Part shown: positions 13,998-20,997 of the stretch, piece after piece
Layout of the letters: each line of letters begins with the position of its first letter
Numbering within the stretch: the first letter of the stretch is position 1
Assembly: GCA_009786825.1 (NCBI GenBank)
Contig: WQRI01000002.1
Span: 19,240 to 61,679 of the forward strand
Direction: 5' to 3'
Source of the DNA: Bacillota bacterium
GTDB taxonomy: Bacteria > Bacillota > Clostridia > Christensenellales > WQRI01
DNA: 42,440 bases
Translations under genes and position numbers: made by a program
Notes under the pieces: model-generated
Databases searched by the model: none
The model's input: only the letters and a program-made list of their open reading frames with translations
What the model was told of the DNA's origin: nothing

Positions 13998-14551
13998 TTA
14001 ACGCGCTCTACATACTCACCTGACCTCGTATCTATCTTTATGCGCTCGCCGTTGTTAACAAAAAGTGGTACTTGCACAACAAGCCCTGTCTCTACAGTTG
14101 CTGGCTTAAGCACGCCTTGCGCCGTGTCGCCACGCGCACCCGGCTCGCACTCTATAATATTAAGTTCTACAAAAATCGGCGGCTCTACAGAAAAAGGCTC
14201 GCCCTTATAAAACTTAACTTGAACCTCTTCGTTCTCTGTTATGTATTTAAGCGCCTCTTCTACCATAGACTCGTTTAATGGGATTAAGTTCCAATCTTGG
14301 TCTGCAAAATAATATAAGCCCCCATCGTTGTAAGAGTAACTCATTTTCTTTTGCTCTATATGCGCTTTTGGAAATTTGTCTGAGGGGCTGAAAGTTTTTT
14401 CTAAAACCGCACCCGTTACCACATTTCTAATTTTTGTTCTAACAAAAGCCGCGCCCTTGCCCGGCTTTACGTGCTGAAATGAAACTACTGTAAAAACAGC
14501 GCCGTCCATCTCAAATGTTTGTCCATTTCTAAAATCTCCCGCAAAAATCAT
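13991..14551 (-). CDS. efp: Translation elongation factor P
   Basis: A 186-residue EF-P, the normal length. It binds ribosomes stalled on proline runs and helps peptide bond formation. The ATG at 14551 has GGAGG five to eight bases upstream; upstream in-frame codons belong to a repeat element. Domain I (1-65) carries [13 protein letters not shown] with Lys32 at the loop tip, the position modified in many bacteria. Domains II and III follow, ending [19 protein letters not shown]. Its neighbour upstream is a Xaa-Pro peptidase gene, the usual Bacillota partner. The stop codon is embedded in the terminal repeat of a family 2 element. Confidence 0.95.
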   Translation of the reverse strand: MIFAGDFRNGQTFEMDGAVFTVVSFQHVKPGKGAAFVRTKIRNVVTGAVLEKTFSPSDKFPKAHIEQKKMSYSYNDGGLYYFADQDWNLIPLNESMVEEALKYITENEEVQVKFYKGEPFSVEPPIFVELNIIECEPGARGDTAQGVLKPATVETGLVVQVPLFVNNGERIKIDTRSGEYVERVKG

Positions 14552-14566
14552 ATTAACCTCCGATTT

Positions 14567-14720
14567 AGTGTAAAGTGTAAAATGTAAAGTGGATGCAAAC
14601 ATTAATACCACAACTTTTGAACAGTCGCAAGTCACATAATATAAGCATTTTGTCAAGACAAATATTGCCCGCGCTAGCGGCTAAATAACTTTACACTCTA
14701 CACTTTACATTTTACACTCT
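14567..14720. repeat. Heptad-armed palindromic element, copy 1c
   Basis: The left arm (14570-14590) is built from TAAAGTG/TAAAATG units, and the right arm (14689-14720) contains the exact reverse complement of AGTGTAAAATGTAAAGTG. The core is inverted compared with copy 1a (TTGCCCGCGCTAGCGG near 14668), and the AACTTTTGAACAGT motif near 14612 is likewise inverted. It begins directly after the TAG of the peptidase gene and runs to 16 bases before the efp start. Confidence 0.8.
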
Positions 14721-15797
14721 CTACAATACTCTCAAAGCCTTTGCAAACTTTGTTAAGTTTTCTGTTCCGCCGTCCCTTATAACTAGCAAGTCTTCTATCC
14801 TAACGCCGCCAAGCCCAGACACATAAATGCCCGGCTCGACAGTTATAACCATACCCGGCATAAGCACTTCTTCCGAGCGTGAAGATACGCGCGGCAACTC
14901 GTGTACATAAATGCCCACCCCGTGTCCTAGCCCGTGTCCGAAATACTCGCCGTAACCATTTGCCGTTATAAACTCTCGCGCATAACTATCCGCCTCTTTA
15001 CACGACACACCCGCCTTAATGTTGTTTATAGCGTAAATCTGCGCCTTTAAAACGATGTCGTATATGCGCTCTAGCCGCGCGTCTGGCTTGTCGTAAAAGG
15101 CAAACGTGCGCGTCATATCAGAACAATAACCATTTGTTTTACAACCAAAATCTATAAGCACCATATCGCCCTTAGCAAGTTTGTTATCAGATGGCTTTGC
15201 GTGCGGCTTAGAAGAATTTGCGCCAAAAGCCACAATCGTATCAAAAGCGGGCGCTTCGCTTCCTAACTTTAGTGCTATGTAGTTAAGTTCTGCCGCTATG
15301 TCAAACTCTGTAACGCCAACCTTTAGTTTTGGCAAAAGTTTTGTTAAAGCCTTTTCTGCAATGTCTTGAGCCTTTGCTATGTTAGAGATTTCGTCTTCTG
15401 TTTTTATTGCTTTTTGGCGCTCTATCTCTACAGATACATTTATAAGCGTGCAAAAATCTAACTCTTTAGCCAACCTGTCGTATGCAGACCACGCTAAAAA
15501 GTCGCCTTCTACACCAACAATGTTAGCGCGCGCGCTTTTTAAAATTTGCTTTATTTTGCTATAAAAAGCATCTTGCCCTACCAACTCTACTTCTATATCG
15601 GTCGCTATTTTTTCTCTGGCATCTTCTGTATATCTGAAGTCTGTTAAGTAGACAGCCTTGCCCTTTCTGGTTGCAATAAATGCACCATTGCTTGCCTTAA
15701 AGCCCGTATAATAAAAATTGTTAAGCGGGCTTAAAACAATAAGCGCGTCTACATTGTCTTTGGCATATTTTTCAAAAAATGTTTTGTGTCTTTGCAT
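14721..15797 (-). CDS. Xaa-Pro peptidase (M24 family)
   Basis: A 358-residue metallopeptidase of the M24B group (PepQ/PepP/YqhT type) that removes or splits residues next to proline. An N-terminal creatinase-like domain (1-125) precedes the pita-bread catalytic domain. The dinuclear metal ligands are visible in order: Asp in LIDFGCKTNG, Asp in CSDMTRTF, His in GHGLGHGVG, Glu in TVEPGIY and Glu in GVRIEDL. GAGG lies just before the ATG. It sits directly upstream of efp, as in many Bacillota, linking proline peptide turnover and proline translation by position. Whether it acts on dipeptides or longer peptides cannot be told. Confidence 0.9.
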   Translation of the reverse strand: MQRHKTFFEKYAKDNVDALIVLSPLNNFYYTGFKASNGAFIATRKGKAVYLTDFRYTEDAREKIATDIEVELVGQDAFYSKIKQILKSARANIVGVEGDFLAWSAYDRLAKELDFCTLINVSVEIERQKAIKTEDEISNIAKAQDIAEKALTKLLPKLKVGVTEFDIAAELNYIALKLGSEAPAFDTIVAFGANSSKPHAKPSDNKLAKGDMVLIDFGCKTNGYCSDMTRTFAFYDKPDARLERIYDIVLKAQIYAINNIKAGVSCKEADSYAREFITANGYGEYFGHGLGHGVGIYVHELPRVSSRSEEVLMPGMVITVEPGIYVSGLGGVRIEDLLVIRDGGTENLTKFAKALRVL

Positions 15798-15867
15798 TTT
15801 ACCTCATTTAAATTGAGAACTTAAAGCCTCAACCACTGTAATAGTGTAGCAGTTTTTCAAAAAAAAG

Positions 15868-16851
15868 TCAATTGTTTATGCTATTAAAATATTCCAACAT
15901 CTGATTTGCGTCTTCCGCTTGATGCCCTTTACTCTCGCAAATAACAACCGCTTTGTCCATTTTATACTCTTTAAGTAAGTGCATAAGCGGCTTGTAGCAC
16001 GGACCATACGGCTTAAAAATTATATCTTTGTTAGTCGGCTCTATCTCATCTGCAAAATTTAAGTGCTTAACCTCGCCTTGCTTAGAATACATTATTTTAC
16101 TAAAATGAATGTGCAGTTTTTTTAATATGCTCTCGCCCAACTGCTCGCCCACATAATCTAACACTTTTTTGTAAGCGTCTTTACTTGCACTAAAATCTAA
16201 CTTACCGCCTTTAAAAATAGTAAGCGCTCCGCCACCGCGCGCATTTATATGACCAAAGTCTATACACGGAATAAACAGCGGACTTATTTTACAAAGCGCA
16301 ACAACCTCTTCTAAATTGCCAAACTGATTTATCTTGCCCATAGTCTCTAAGCATATGAGTAAATTGTTATCCATAGCCTTACTTGGCAAAGCCCCGCTAC
16401 TACCACTAGGCTTGTCTGCCCCACCACTTACTAGCGCACTTTTAGCAAGCGTATTTGCTAGGGCTTCTAAATTTACTTGCGCATTTTTAAACGATATATC
16501 TCTCGCTTGCTTAGATGCACTTCCTATATGCACAACAACCCTATTGCCGCCAAAGTCTCTTAAAGCCTCAATAGACTGCACAATAAACATAAAAGACTTT
16601 TTTGTTTTTTCTGTGTCGTCCGTACACAAATTAACATAGTAGGGTGCGTGAGCGCTTAGCGCAATATTATGCTTAAGCGCCTCTTGCCTTATGGCTTCGC
16701 GCTTGGCCTCGCCAATACTCACACCGCGCCCAAAAGAATATTCAAAGGCGGCTAGCCCACGCTTTGCTAACCACCACATAGCCTGCTCTGTGCCTTTATA
16801 GCCCTCGCTATAAAAACTATCCGAATTACTCGCCACCCCAAATCTTATCAT
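15868..16851 (-). CDS. nfo: Endonuclease IV-like AP endonuclease (xylose-isomerase-type TIM barrel)
   Basis: A 327-residue TIM-barrel protein of the AP endonuclease 2 family. Endonuclease IV nicks DNA 5' of abasic sites using three metal ions. Matching segments are LSAHAPYYVNL, RVVVHIGS, NLLICLETMGKINQFG, PCIDFGHINARG and LHIHFSK, which supply the conserved His/Glu/Asp ligands, and the C-terminal AVVICES with the last Glu. It is longer than typical Nfo (about 280), partly through a Ser/Gly/Ala-rich insertion at about 137-165. Some substitutions near the ligands leave a sugar-isomerase-like role possible. The start overlaps the ribF stop by four bases (ATGA). Confidence 0.75.
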   Translation of the reverse strand: MIRFGVASNSDSFYSEGYKGTEQAMWWLAKRGLAAFEYSFGRGVSIGEAKREAIRQEALKHNIALSAHAPYYVNLCTDDTEKTKKSFMFIVQSIEALRDFGGNRVVVHIGSASKQARDISFKNAQVNLEALANTLAKSALVSGGADKPSGSSGALPSKAMDNNLLICLETMGKINQFGNLEEVVALCKISPLFIPCIDFGHINARGGGALTIFKGGKLDFSASKDAYKKVLDYVGEQLGESILKKLHIHFSKIMYSKQGEVKHLNFADEIEPTNKDIIFKPYGPCYKPLMHLLKEYKMDKAVVICESKGHQAEDANQMLEYFNSINN

Positions 16852-17822
16852 ATGTTTTTATCCAACTCTAAAACCTTTTTTATATCTTTTTCTATTTGCA
16901 CAGCCAAACTAGATTTGCTGTCAAAACTTTGTACATCTCTTAGTCTTTGCAGAAAAGTTATAGTTATGTTTTTGCCGTAAAGTTCTGCGCCCTTATAATC
17001 TAGTAAATAAGTCTCTATCTTTTGCTCTTTGTCGTTAAAGGTTGGTCTGCCACCAACATTACTTATAGACAAATACGTTTGGTCGCTATCGCCAATTCGC
17101 GTGCTGGTTGCATAAACCCCTTGCTTTATCACGTGCTTATCAAAACACGGCACAATATTCGCTGTGGGAAAACCTAACTCTCTACCTATAGAATAGCCCT
17201 TTACTACTTGCCCGCTTATAGAATATTTGCATATTAATTTTGCATTAACGCTTTGTATATCGCCCGCAATCAAATAGTCTCTTATACAACTAGACGACGC
17301 CTTTTTATCGCCATACTTAACCAAATTTACTACGCTAACCAACTCGCCCAACTGCTCTTGCAAAAACTCACAGTTACCCAAACCCTTTAGCCCAAACTTA
17401 AAATCTGTACCGCACACAAGCCCAACAATATTAAAATTTTGCAACAAGTTTTTTAAAAAGCACTCTCTTGTGGTTGTTAACAACTCTTTAGAAAACTCTG
17501 CCGCTATAATAACTTCTAGCCCCATTTTCTTTAGTATTGCAATTCGCTCGTTAAACGTGTTAACCAATTTGTAAGGCTGGTTTTGCACGGGTGCTTTGTT
17601 GTTAGGCGCTTTTTTACTAGCGCCACCCACCACCCCAAGCGTAGATAAAACGGCGGACGGGTTATTAGAAAACGTAAAAAGCGCAGGGCGCGCGTTATGC
17701 TTTTGTGCCTTTTTAATGGTTTGTTGTATAATCTCTAAATGCCCAATATGTAAACTGTCAAAAAAACCTAGGGCTAGAACAATGGGCTTGTTATACTTTT
17801 GCTTGTAATGTAAAATTTGCAT
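16848..17822 (-). CDS. ribF: Bifunctional riboflavin kinase / FAD synthetase
   Basis: About 324 residues from the ATG at 17822; an in-frame GTG at 17852 is also open and neither has a strong ribosome site. It turns riboflavin into FMN and FAD. The adenylyltransferase half begins IVLALGFFDSLHIGHLEII (nucleotide loop, with HIGH) and continues with the TDFKFG region. The kinase half shows GRELGFPTANIVP and GVYATST. About 19 Gly/Lys/Asn-rich residues (after STLGVVGG) are inserted in the first domain. It follows truB, the standard order in Bacillota, and overlaps the nuclease gene by four bases. Confidence 0.9.
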   Translation of the reverse strand: MQILHYKQKYNKPIVLALGFFDSLHIGHLEIIQQTIKKAQKHNARPALFTFSNNPSAVLSTLGVVGGASKKAPNNKAPVQNQPYKLVNTFNERIAILKKMGLEVIIAAEFSKELLTTTRECFLKNLLQNFNIVGLVCGTDFKFGLKGLGNCEFLQEQLGELVSVVNLVKYGDKKASSSCIRDYLIAGDIQSVNAKLICKYSISGQVVKGYSIGRELGFPTANIVPCFDKHVIKQGVYATSTRIGDSDQTYLSISNVGGRPTFNDKEQKIETYLLDYKGAELYGKNITITFLQRLRDVQSFDSKSSLAVQIEKDIKKVLELDKNI

Positions 17823-17867
17823 ATTTTTATAGTGCCGACTACTGCCCGCCACAAAACTAAAGTTTAA

Positions 17868-17901
17868 TTTTGTTATCTTGTTAGTTTTGTTATCTTGTTA
17901 G
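17868..17901. repeat. Exact 17-bp tandem duplication
   Basis: TTTTGTTATCTTGTTAG occurs twice in a row. A related repeat, CTTGTTAGTGTA[G/A]GTTTGT, occurs at 17894-17912 and again at 17930-17948 across the truB stop codon. It looks like a small slippage or duplication event at the truB 3' end. Confidence 0.7.
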
Positions 17902-17933
17902 TGTAGGTTTGTAATTTTACTTTTACTGCCTTG

Positions 17934-18839
17934 TTAGTGTAAGTTTGTGATTATTTTTAAAGCGTTGCCACTTGCCGAATTAATACTTGTGGCTATGCCG
18001 AAAAACTCTCTCTCATTTTCTAACTCTCTTTCTAAAAACAATTTGAAACTACCCTTCGGAAAGTTTTCAGAGTAATATTTTTGTCCGTTTAAAATTTTGG
18101 TTCTGTCTGTTTTTAAAACTGTGTAACTTGGCAAATCTATACACCGCTGTGGCTCTATCAACAATTTATCTTGCAAACTCTCTAAGCCAAAATCTGTAAT
18201 GTGTTGCTCTAAACTCTCTAACGTGTAAGCGTTATCTATTTTAAACATTGACACAATTGTTCGCTCTAGCGCGCTCATATAGCATACTGTGTTTAATAAC
18301 TGCCCTAAGTCTCTTGCCAAACTTCTTATGTATGTGCCACTAGAACACTCTATCTCAAACCTGTGCGTAAACTGGTCTACCCCTGCCAAATAATCAAACT
18401 TAAAAATCTCTACTTGCTTTGGCTTTAATTCTACTTCTTGCCCAGCCCTTGCAAGCGCGTACGCACGTACCCCCCCAACATTTTTAGCAGAGTATTGCGG
18501 CGGCACTTGGTTAATCACACCGCTTAGATTAGGCAAAGCATCTACAATTTGTTGCCCCGTTGGTATAACATCGCTTGTTGCTATAACTTGCCCTTCGCTA
18601 TCTAGCGTGTCTGTAGTTTTGCCAAAAGTAAACTCTGTTACATAAACTTTTCGCTTAGCCAAAAAATAATCGAAAAGCCTTGTAGACTTTCCAACACCAA
18701 TAGGAAGCACCCCACTAGCCATAGGGTCTAGCGTGCCAAAATGCCCAACCGCCCGTGTGCCTAACATCTTTTTTAACTTAAGCACAACGCCAGAACTTGT
18801 AACCCCCAAAGGCTTAAATATATTTAAAACACCGTTCAT
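17934..18839 (-). CDS. truB: tRNA pseudouridine(55) synthase
   Basis: A 301-residue TruB that isomerises U55 in the T-loop of tRNA. The catalytic motif is GHFGTLDPMASGVLPIGVG with Asp38. NQVPPQYSAKNVGGVRAYALAR cut for length and the SGTYIRSLARDLG segment match the family, and the C-terminus holds a short PUA-like region. No ribosome site precedes the ATG: the upstream bases are the AT-rich heptad arm of repeat copy 1d, so initiation may be weak, coupled, or rely on low structure. It lies between nrnA and ribF, as in many Bacillota. Confidence 0.93.
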   Translation of the reverse strand: MNGVLNIFKPLGVTSSGVVLKLKKMLGTRAVGHFGTLDPMASGVLPIGVGKSTRLFDYFLAKRKVYVTEFTFGKTTDTLDSEGQVIATSDVIPTGQQIVDALPNLSGVINQVPPQYSAKNVGGVRAYALARAGQEVELKPKQVEIFKFDYLAGVDQFTHRFEIECSSGTYIRSLARDLGQLLNTVCYMSALERTIVSMFKIDNAYTLESLEQHITDFGLESLQDKLLIEPQRCIDLPSYTVLKTDRTKILNGQKYYSENFPKGSFKLFLERELENEREFFGIATSINSASGNALKIITNLH

Positions 18840-18842
18840 TTT

Positions 18843-18972
18843 GTAAAATGTTAAATGTTAAATTTTAAATGTTAAATTACTAAAATCTTTACATAGGAAA
18901 CTTTGCGCAAAATATGACCTTGCCCGCGCTAGCGGGTGAAACAATTTAACATTAAACATTTAAAATTTAAAA
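18843..18972. repeat. Heptad-armed palindromic element, copy 1d
   Basis: The left arm repeats AATGTTA/AATTTTA units (18846-18878) and the right arm (18949-18972) is its complement. The core is inverted (TTGCCCGCGCTAGCGGGTGA, 18922-18941). The arm begins immediately after the nrnA TAA, which fits the heptad register, and ends four bases before the truB ATG. Confidence 0.8.
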
Positions 18973-20001
18973 TTATAATAGTTGTTTTACTTTGTCTACT
19001 ATCAAATCTATCACTTCGTACACATCGCCCCTTAGTTTTGCGCCCGCCGCCATTCTATGACCACCCCCGCCAAACTGATTAGCCAAATAGTTAACATCCC
19101 ACCCCTTAGAGCGAAACGAAACTTTAAAAGTGCTTAACCCATCTTTATCTATGCTCTCTTGTCTAAACGACACGGCTATCTCTACGCTGTCTATGTTAAG
19201 CAAATTGTGTATAAGCCCTTCCGTACCTTCTTTTGTGTTGCCGCAAGCGACAAAGTCGTCTAGTGTTAGATAACTTACCGCCAACTTGTTATCGTAAAAA
19301 AACTTTACGTTGTTAAGCAAAGCGCGCTGCAACTTAAACTTAGCCAAACTTAAACTTTTAAAAAGCATATTGTTAACATCAAAAATATCCTGCGAGCTTA
19401 GTCCATAACTCATAATTTTAGACGCAATTAAAAATGTATTCCCGTTCACGCTTTTAAAAGAAAAATTGCCATTGTCCGCCACAAGCCCAATATAAAGCGC
19501 CATAGCAATATCACGACAAATAAGGGTGGGCTTACCATTTGCTTTAGTCTCGAAGTAGTCTAAACTCTGTAGCACTTCTAAAACAATTTCTGTGTTTGCA
19601 GAAGTCTCTCTCACCAAATTAATTTTTGCATAACCCGTGTTTGATATATGGTGGTCTATATTAATTGTATTAGGGTGCGACACAAAAACATCTGCATACT
19701 TGCCAAGCCGTGCTTCGTCCGCCGTATCCATAGAAACCAGCAAGTCTATGCCCAAAAAATCTGTATCCAAATCTGCACTCGCACCTAATATAACCTTATC
19801 GTAACCAGCCACACCGCTTAAATGCAAAGGCAAATGGGTTGCATCTACATAAACAGCCACACCCTTACCAACCTTTCGCAAATACAAAAAGAGGGCAAGT
19901 GCGCTGCCCAAAGTATCCGCATCCGGATTTATATGACAAAAAATGCCAACAGTCTTAGCCGATTGTATTTTGCCGAGTATCTCTTTAAACTTCTTTTCCA
20001 T
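18973..20001 (-). CDS. nrnA: DHH-family bifunctional oligoribonuclease / pAp phosphatase
   Basis: A 342-residue DHH/DHHA1 phosphoesterase. NrnA degrades 2-5-mer RNAs and pAp, and some relatives hydrolyse pApA or c-di-AMP. DHH motifs are in order: CHINPDADTLGS (22-33), SMDTAD, NIDHHISN and GLVADNGNF. The DHHA1 glycine motif GGGGHRMAAGA is near the C-terminus. Position between rbfA and truB is standard in Bacillota. Because a DAC-like protein is encoded in the same window, a link to cyclic dinucleotide turnover is conceivable but not shown. No clear ribosome site precedes the ATG. Confidence 0.92.
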   Translation of the reverse strand: MEKKFKEILGKIQSAKTVGIFCHINPDADTLGSALALFLYLRKVGKGVAVYVDATHLPLHLSGVAGYDKVILGASADLDTDFLGIDLLVSMDTADEARLGKYADVFVSHPNTINIDHHISNTGYAKINLVRETSANTEIVLEVLQSLDYFETKANGKPTLICRDIAMALYIGLVADNGNFSFKSVNGNTFLIASKIMSYGLSSQDIFDVNNMLFKSLSLAKFKLQRALLNNVKFFYDNKLAVSYLTLDDFVACGNTKEGTEGLIHNLLNIDSVEIAVSFRQESIDKDGLSTFKVSFRSKGWDVNYLANQFGGGGHRMAAGAKLRGDVYEVIDLIVDKVKQLL

Positions 20002-20082
20002 AGTTTGAAAAAACTAATAGGTGTGCTAGTACCTGTATATAAGCAATTTTAAAATGCTTCAAAACCTTTAACGCTAGCGCCC

Positions 20083-20210
20083 GCATTAAGTGCTAGATGC
20101 AAGCAAGACAAGGCGAGGTGCGGATTTTCGCCGTGCCGCGTACTTGGCGTACGCTAACAAGAAAAACGCAAACCTCAACGAAGTATTGCGCCGCATATAG
20201 CGCTTAATGC
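20083..20210. repeat. Palindromic element family 2, copy b
   Basis: Terminal inverted repeat GCATTAAGTGCTA (20083-20095) and TAGCGCTTAATGC (20198-20210). Inside are GATGCAAGCAAGACAAGG, GCCGCGTACTTGGCGTACGC and CGAAGTATTGCGCCGCATA. The right end directly abuts the TAG stop codon of rbfA. A short ACGCTAGCGCCCG palindrome lies just to the left. The remaining bases of 20002-20082 hold no gene. Confidence 0.8.
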
Positions 20211-20612
20211 CTAGTGCTTGCCACAACCCCTGCACCCACCACCGCTTCTGCAACTTCCGCCAGCACCACCACCTAAAAGGCTATCTAACTGAGCGTTTAT
20301 TGCCGCTACTTCTGCTTCGGTTGTATCTAGTATAAATGTTAAGTCAGGTATGCTTCTAACCTTTATTCTGTTACCCAACTCTCTTTTAATCATAGGTGTT
20401 GCGTTAGTTATTGCCACCAAAGCCCTATCTGTAGTTTCCGCATCTGCCATAACAGATATATATACTTTAGAGTGCGCCAAATCGTTTGTAGTCTCAACTT
20501 TTGTAACCGTAACAATAAGCCCGCTTTGCATTCGTGGGTCTCTTATCTCTCTTATAATCGCAGCAATAGTACGCTGCATTTCCGAATTCAGTTTCTCAAC
20601 TTTTCTAGACAT
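20211..20612 (-). CDS. rbfA: Ribosome-binding factor A with Cys/Gly-rich tail
   Basis: A 133-residue RbfA, a small KH-fold protein that binds the 30S subunit and aids 16S 5'-end maturation, notably in cold. The KH core (2-112) shows EMQRTIAAIIREIRDPRM, VTKVETTNDLAHSKVYISV and LGNRIKVRSIPDLTFILD. AAGGAG lies eight bases before the ATG. The last 20 residues (GGGAGGSCRSGGGCRGCGKH) are an unusual Gly-rich tail with three Cys and a His, able in principle to bind a metal. The final codons run into a family 2 repeat, so the tail could be recently gained coding sequence. Confidence 0.9.
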   Translation of the reverse strand: MSRKVEKLNSEMQRTIAAIIREIRDPRMQSGLIVTVTKVETTNDLAHSKVYISVMADAETTDRALVAITNATPMIKRELGNRIKVRSIPDLTFILDTTEAEVAAINAQLDSLLGGGAGGSCRSGGGCRGCGKH

Positions 20613-20633
20613 TTGTGTTTCTCCTTATTAACG

Positions 20634-20816
20634 TACAAAATGTACAAAATGTAAATATGCAAAATTTACAAATTACAGTGTACAAATTACAAATGTTTCA
20701 CTCATTAATCACTAAGCTTTTTAACAGTTTGCTTGTTGTAACTGTTAAAAAGTTTGGGATAGTATGAATTAAACATTTGTACATTGTAATTTGTTAATTG
20801 TAATTTTAAATGTTTT
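20634..20816. repeat. Heptad-armed palindromic element, copy 1e (diverged)
   Basis: The left arm carries TGTACAA and ACAAATT-type units (20632-20692) and the right arm (20769-20812) carries their complement (TTTGTACATTGTAATTTG). The internal motif TAACTGTTAAAAAGTTTGGG (20738-20757) matches the second motif of the family. The first core has decayed to TTTCACTCATTAATC. It lies between family 2 copy c and the rbfA start. Confidence 0.65.
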
Positions 20817-20872
20817 AGTGTTCCTTAAATCTAAGCGCTAGATGTTAGGCAAGCCCTTAGCAATTCCTTTAA

Positions 20873-20997
20873 ATCTAAGCGCTAGATGCAAGCAAGACAA
20901 GGAAAACGCAGAAATTGCGAAGTGCCGCGTACTTAACGTACGCAAACTGAGCAATTTCAAGTTTGACGAAGTATTGCGACGCATATAGCGCTTAGAT
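20873..20997. repeat. Palindromic element family 2, copy c
   Basis: Terminal inverted repeat ATCTAAGCGCTA (20873-20884) and TAGCGCTTAGAT (20986-20997). Interior parts shared with copies a and b are GATGCAAGCAAGACAAGG, GCCGCGTACTTAACGTACGC and CGAAGTATTGCG. The infB stop codon TAA (20994-20992) and its last Ile codon ATC are inside the terminal repeat. A second partial start (ATCTAAGCGCTAGATG) lies at 20829-20844. Confidence 0.85.
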
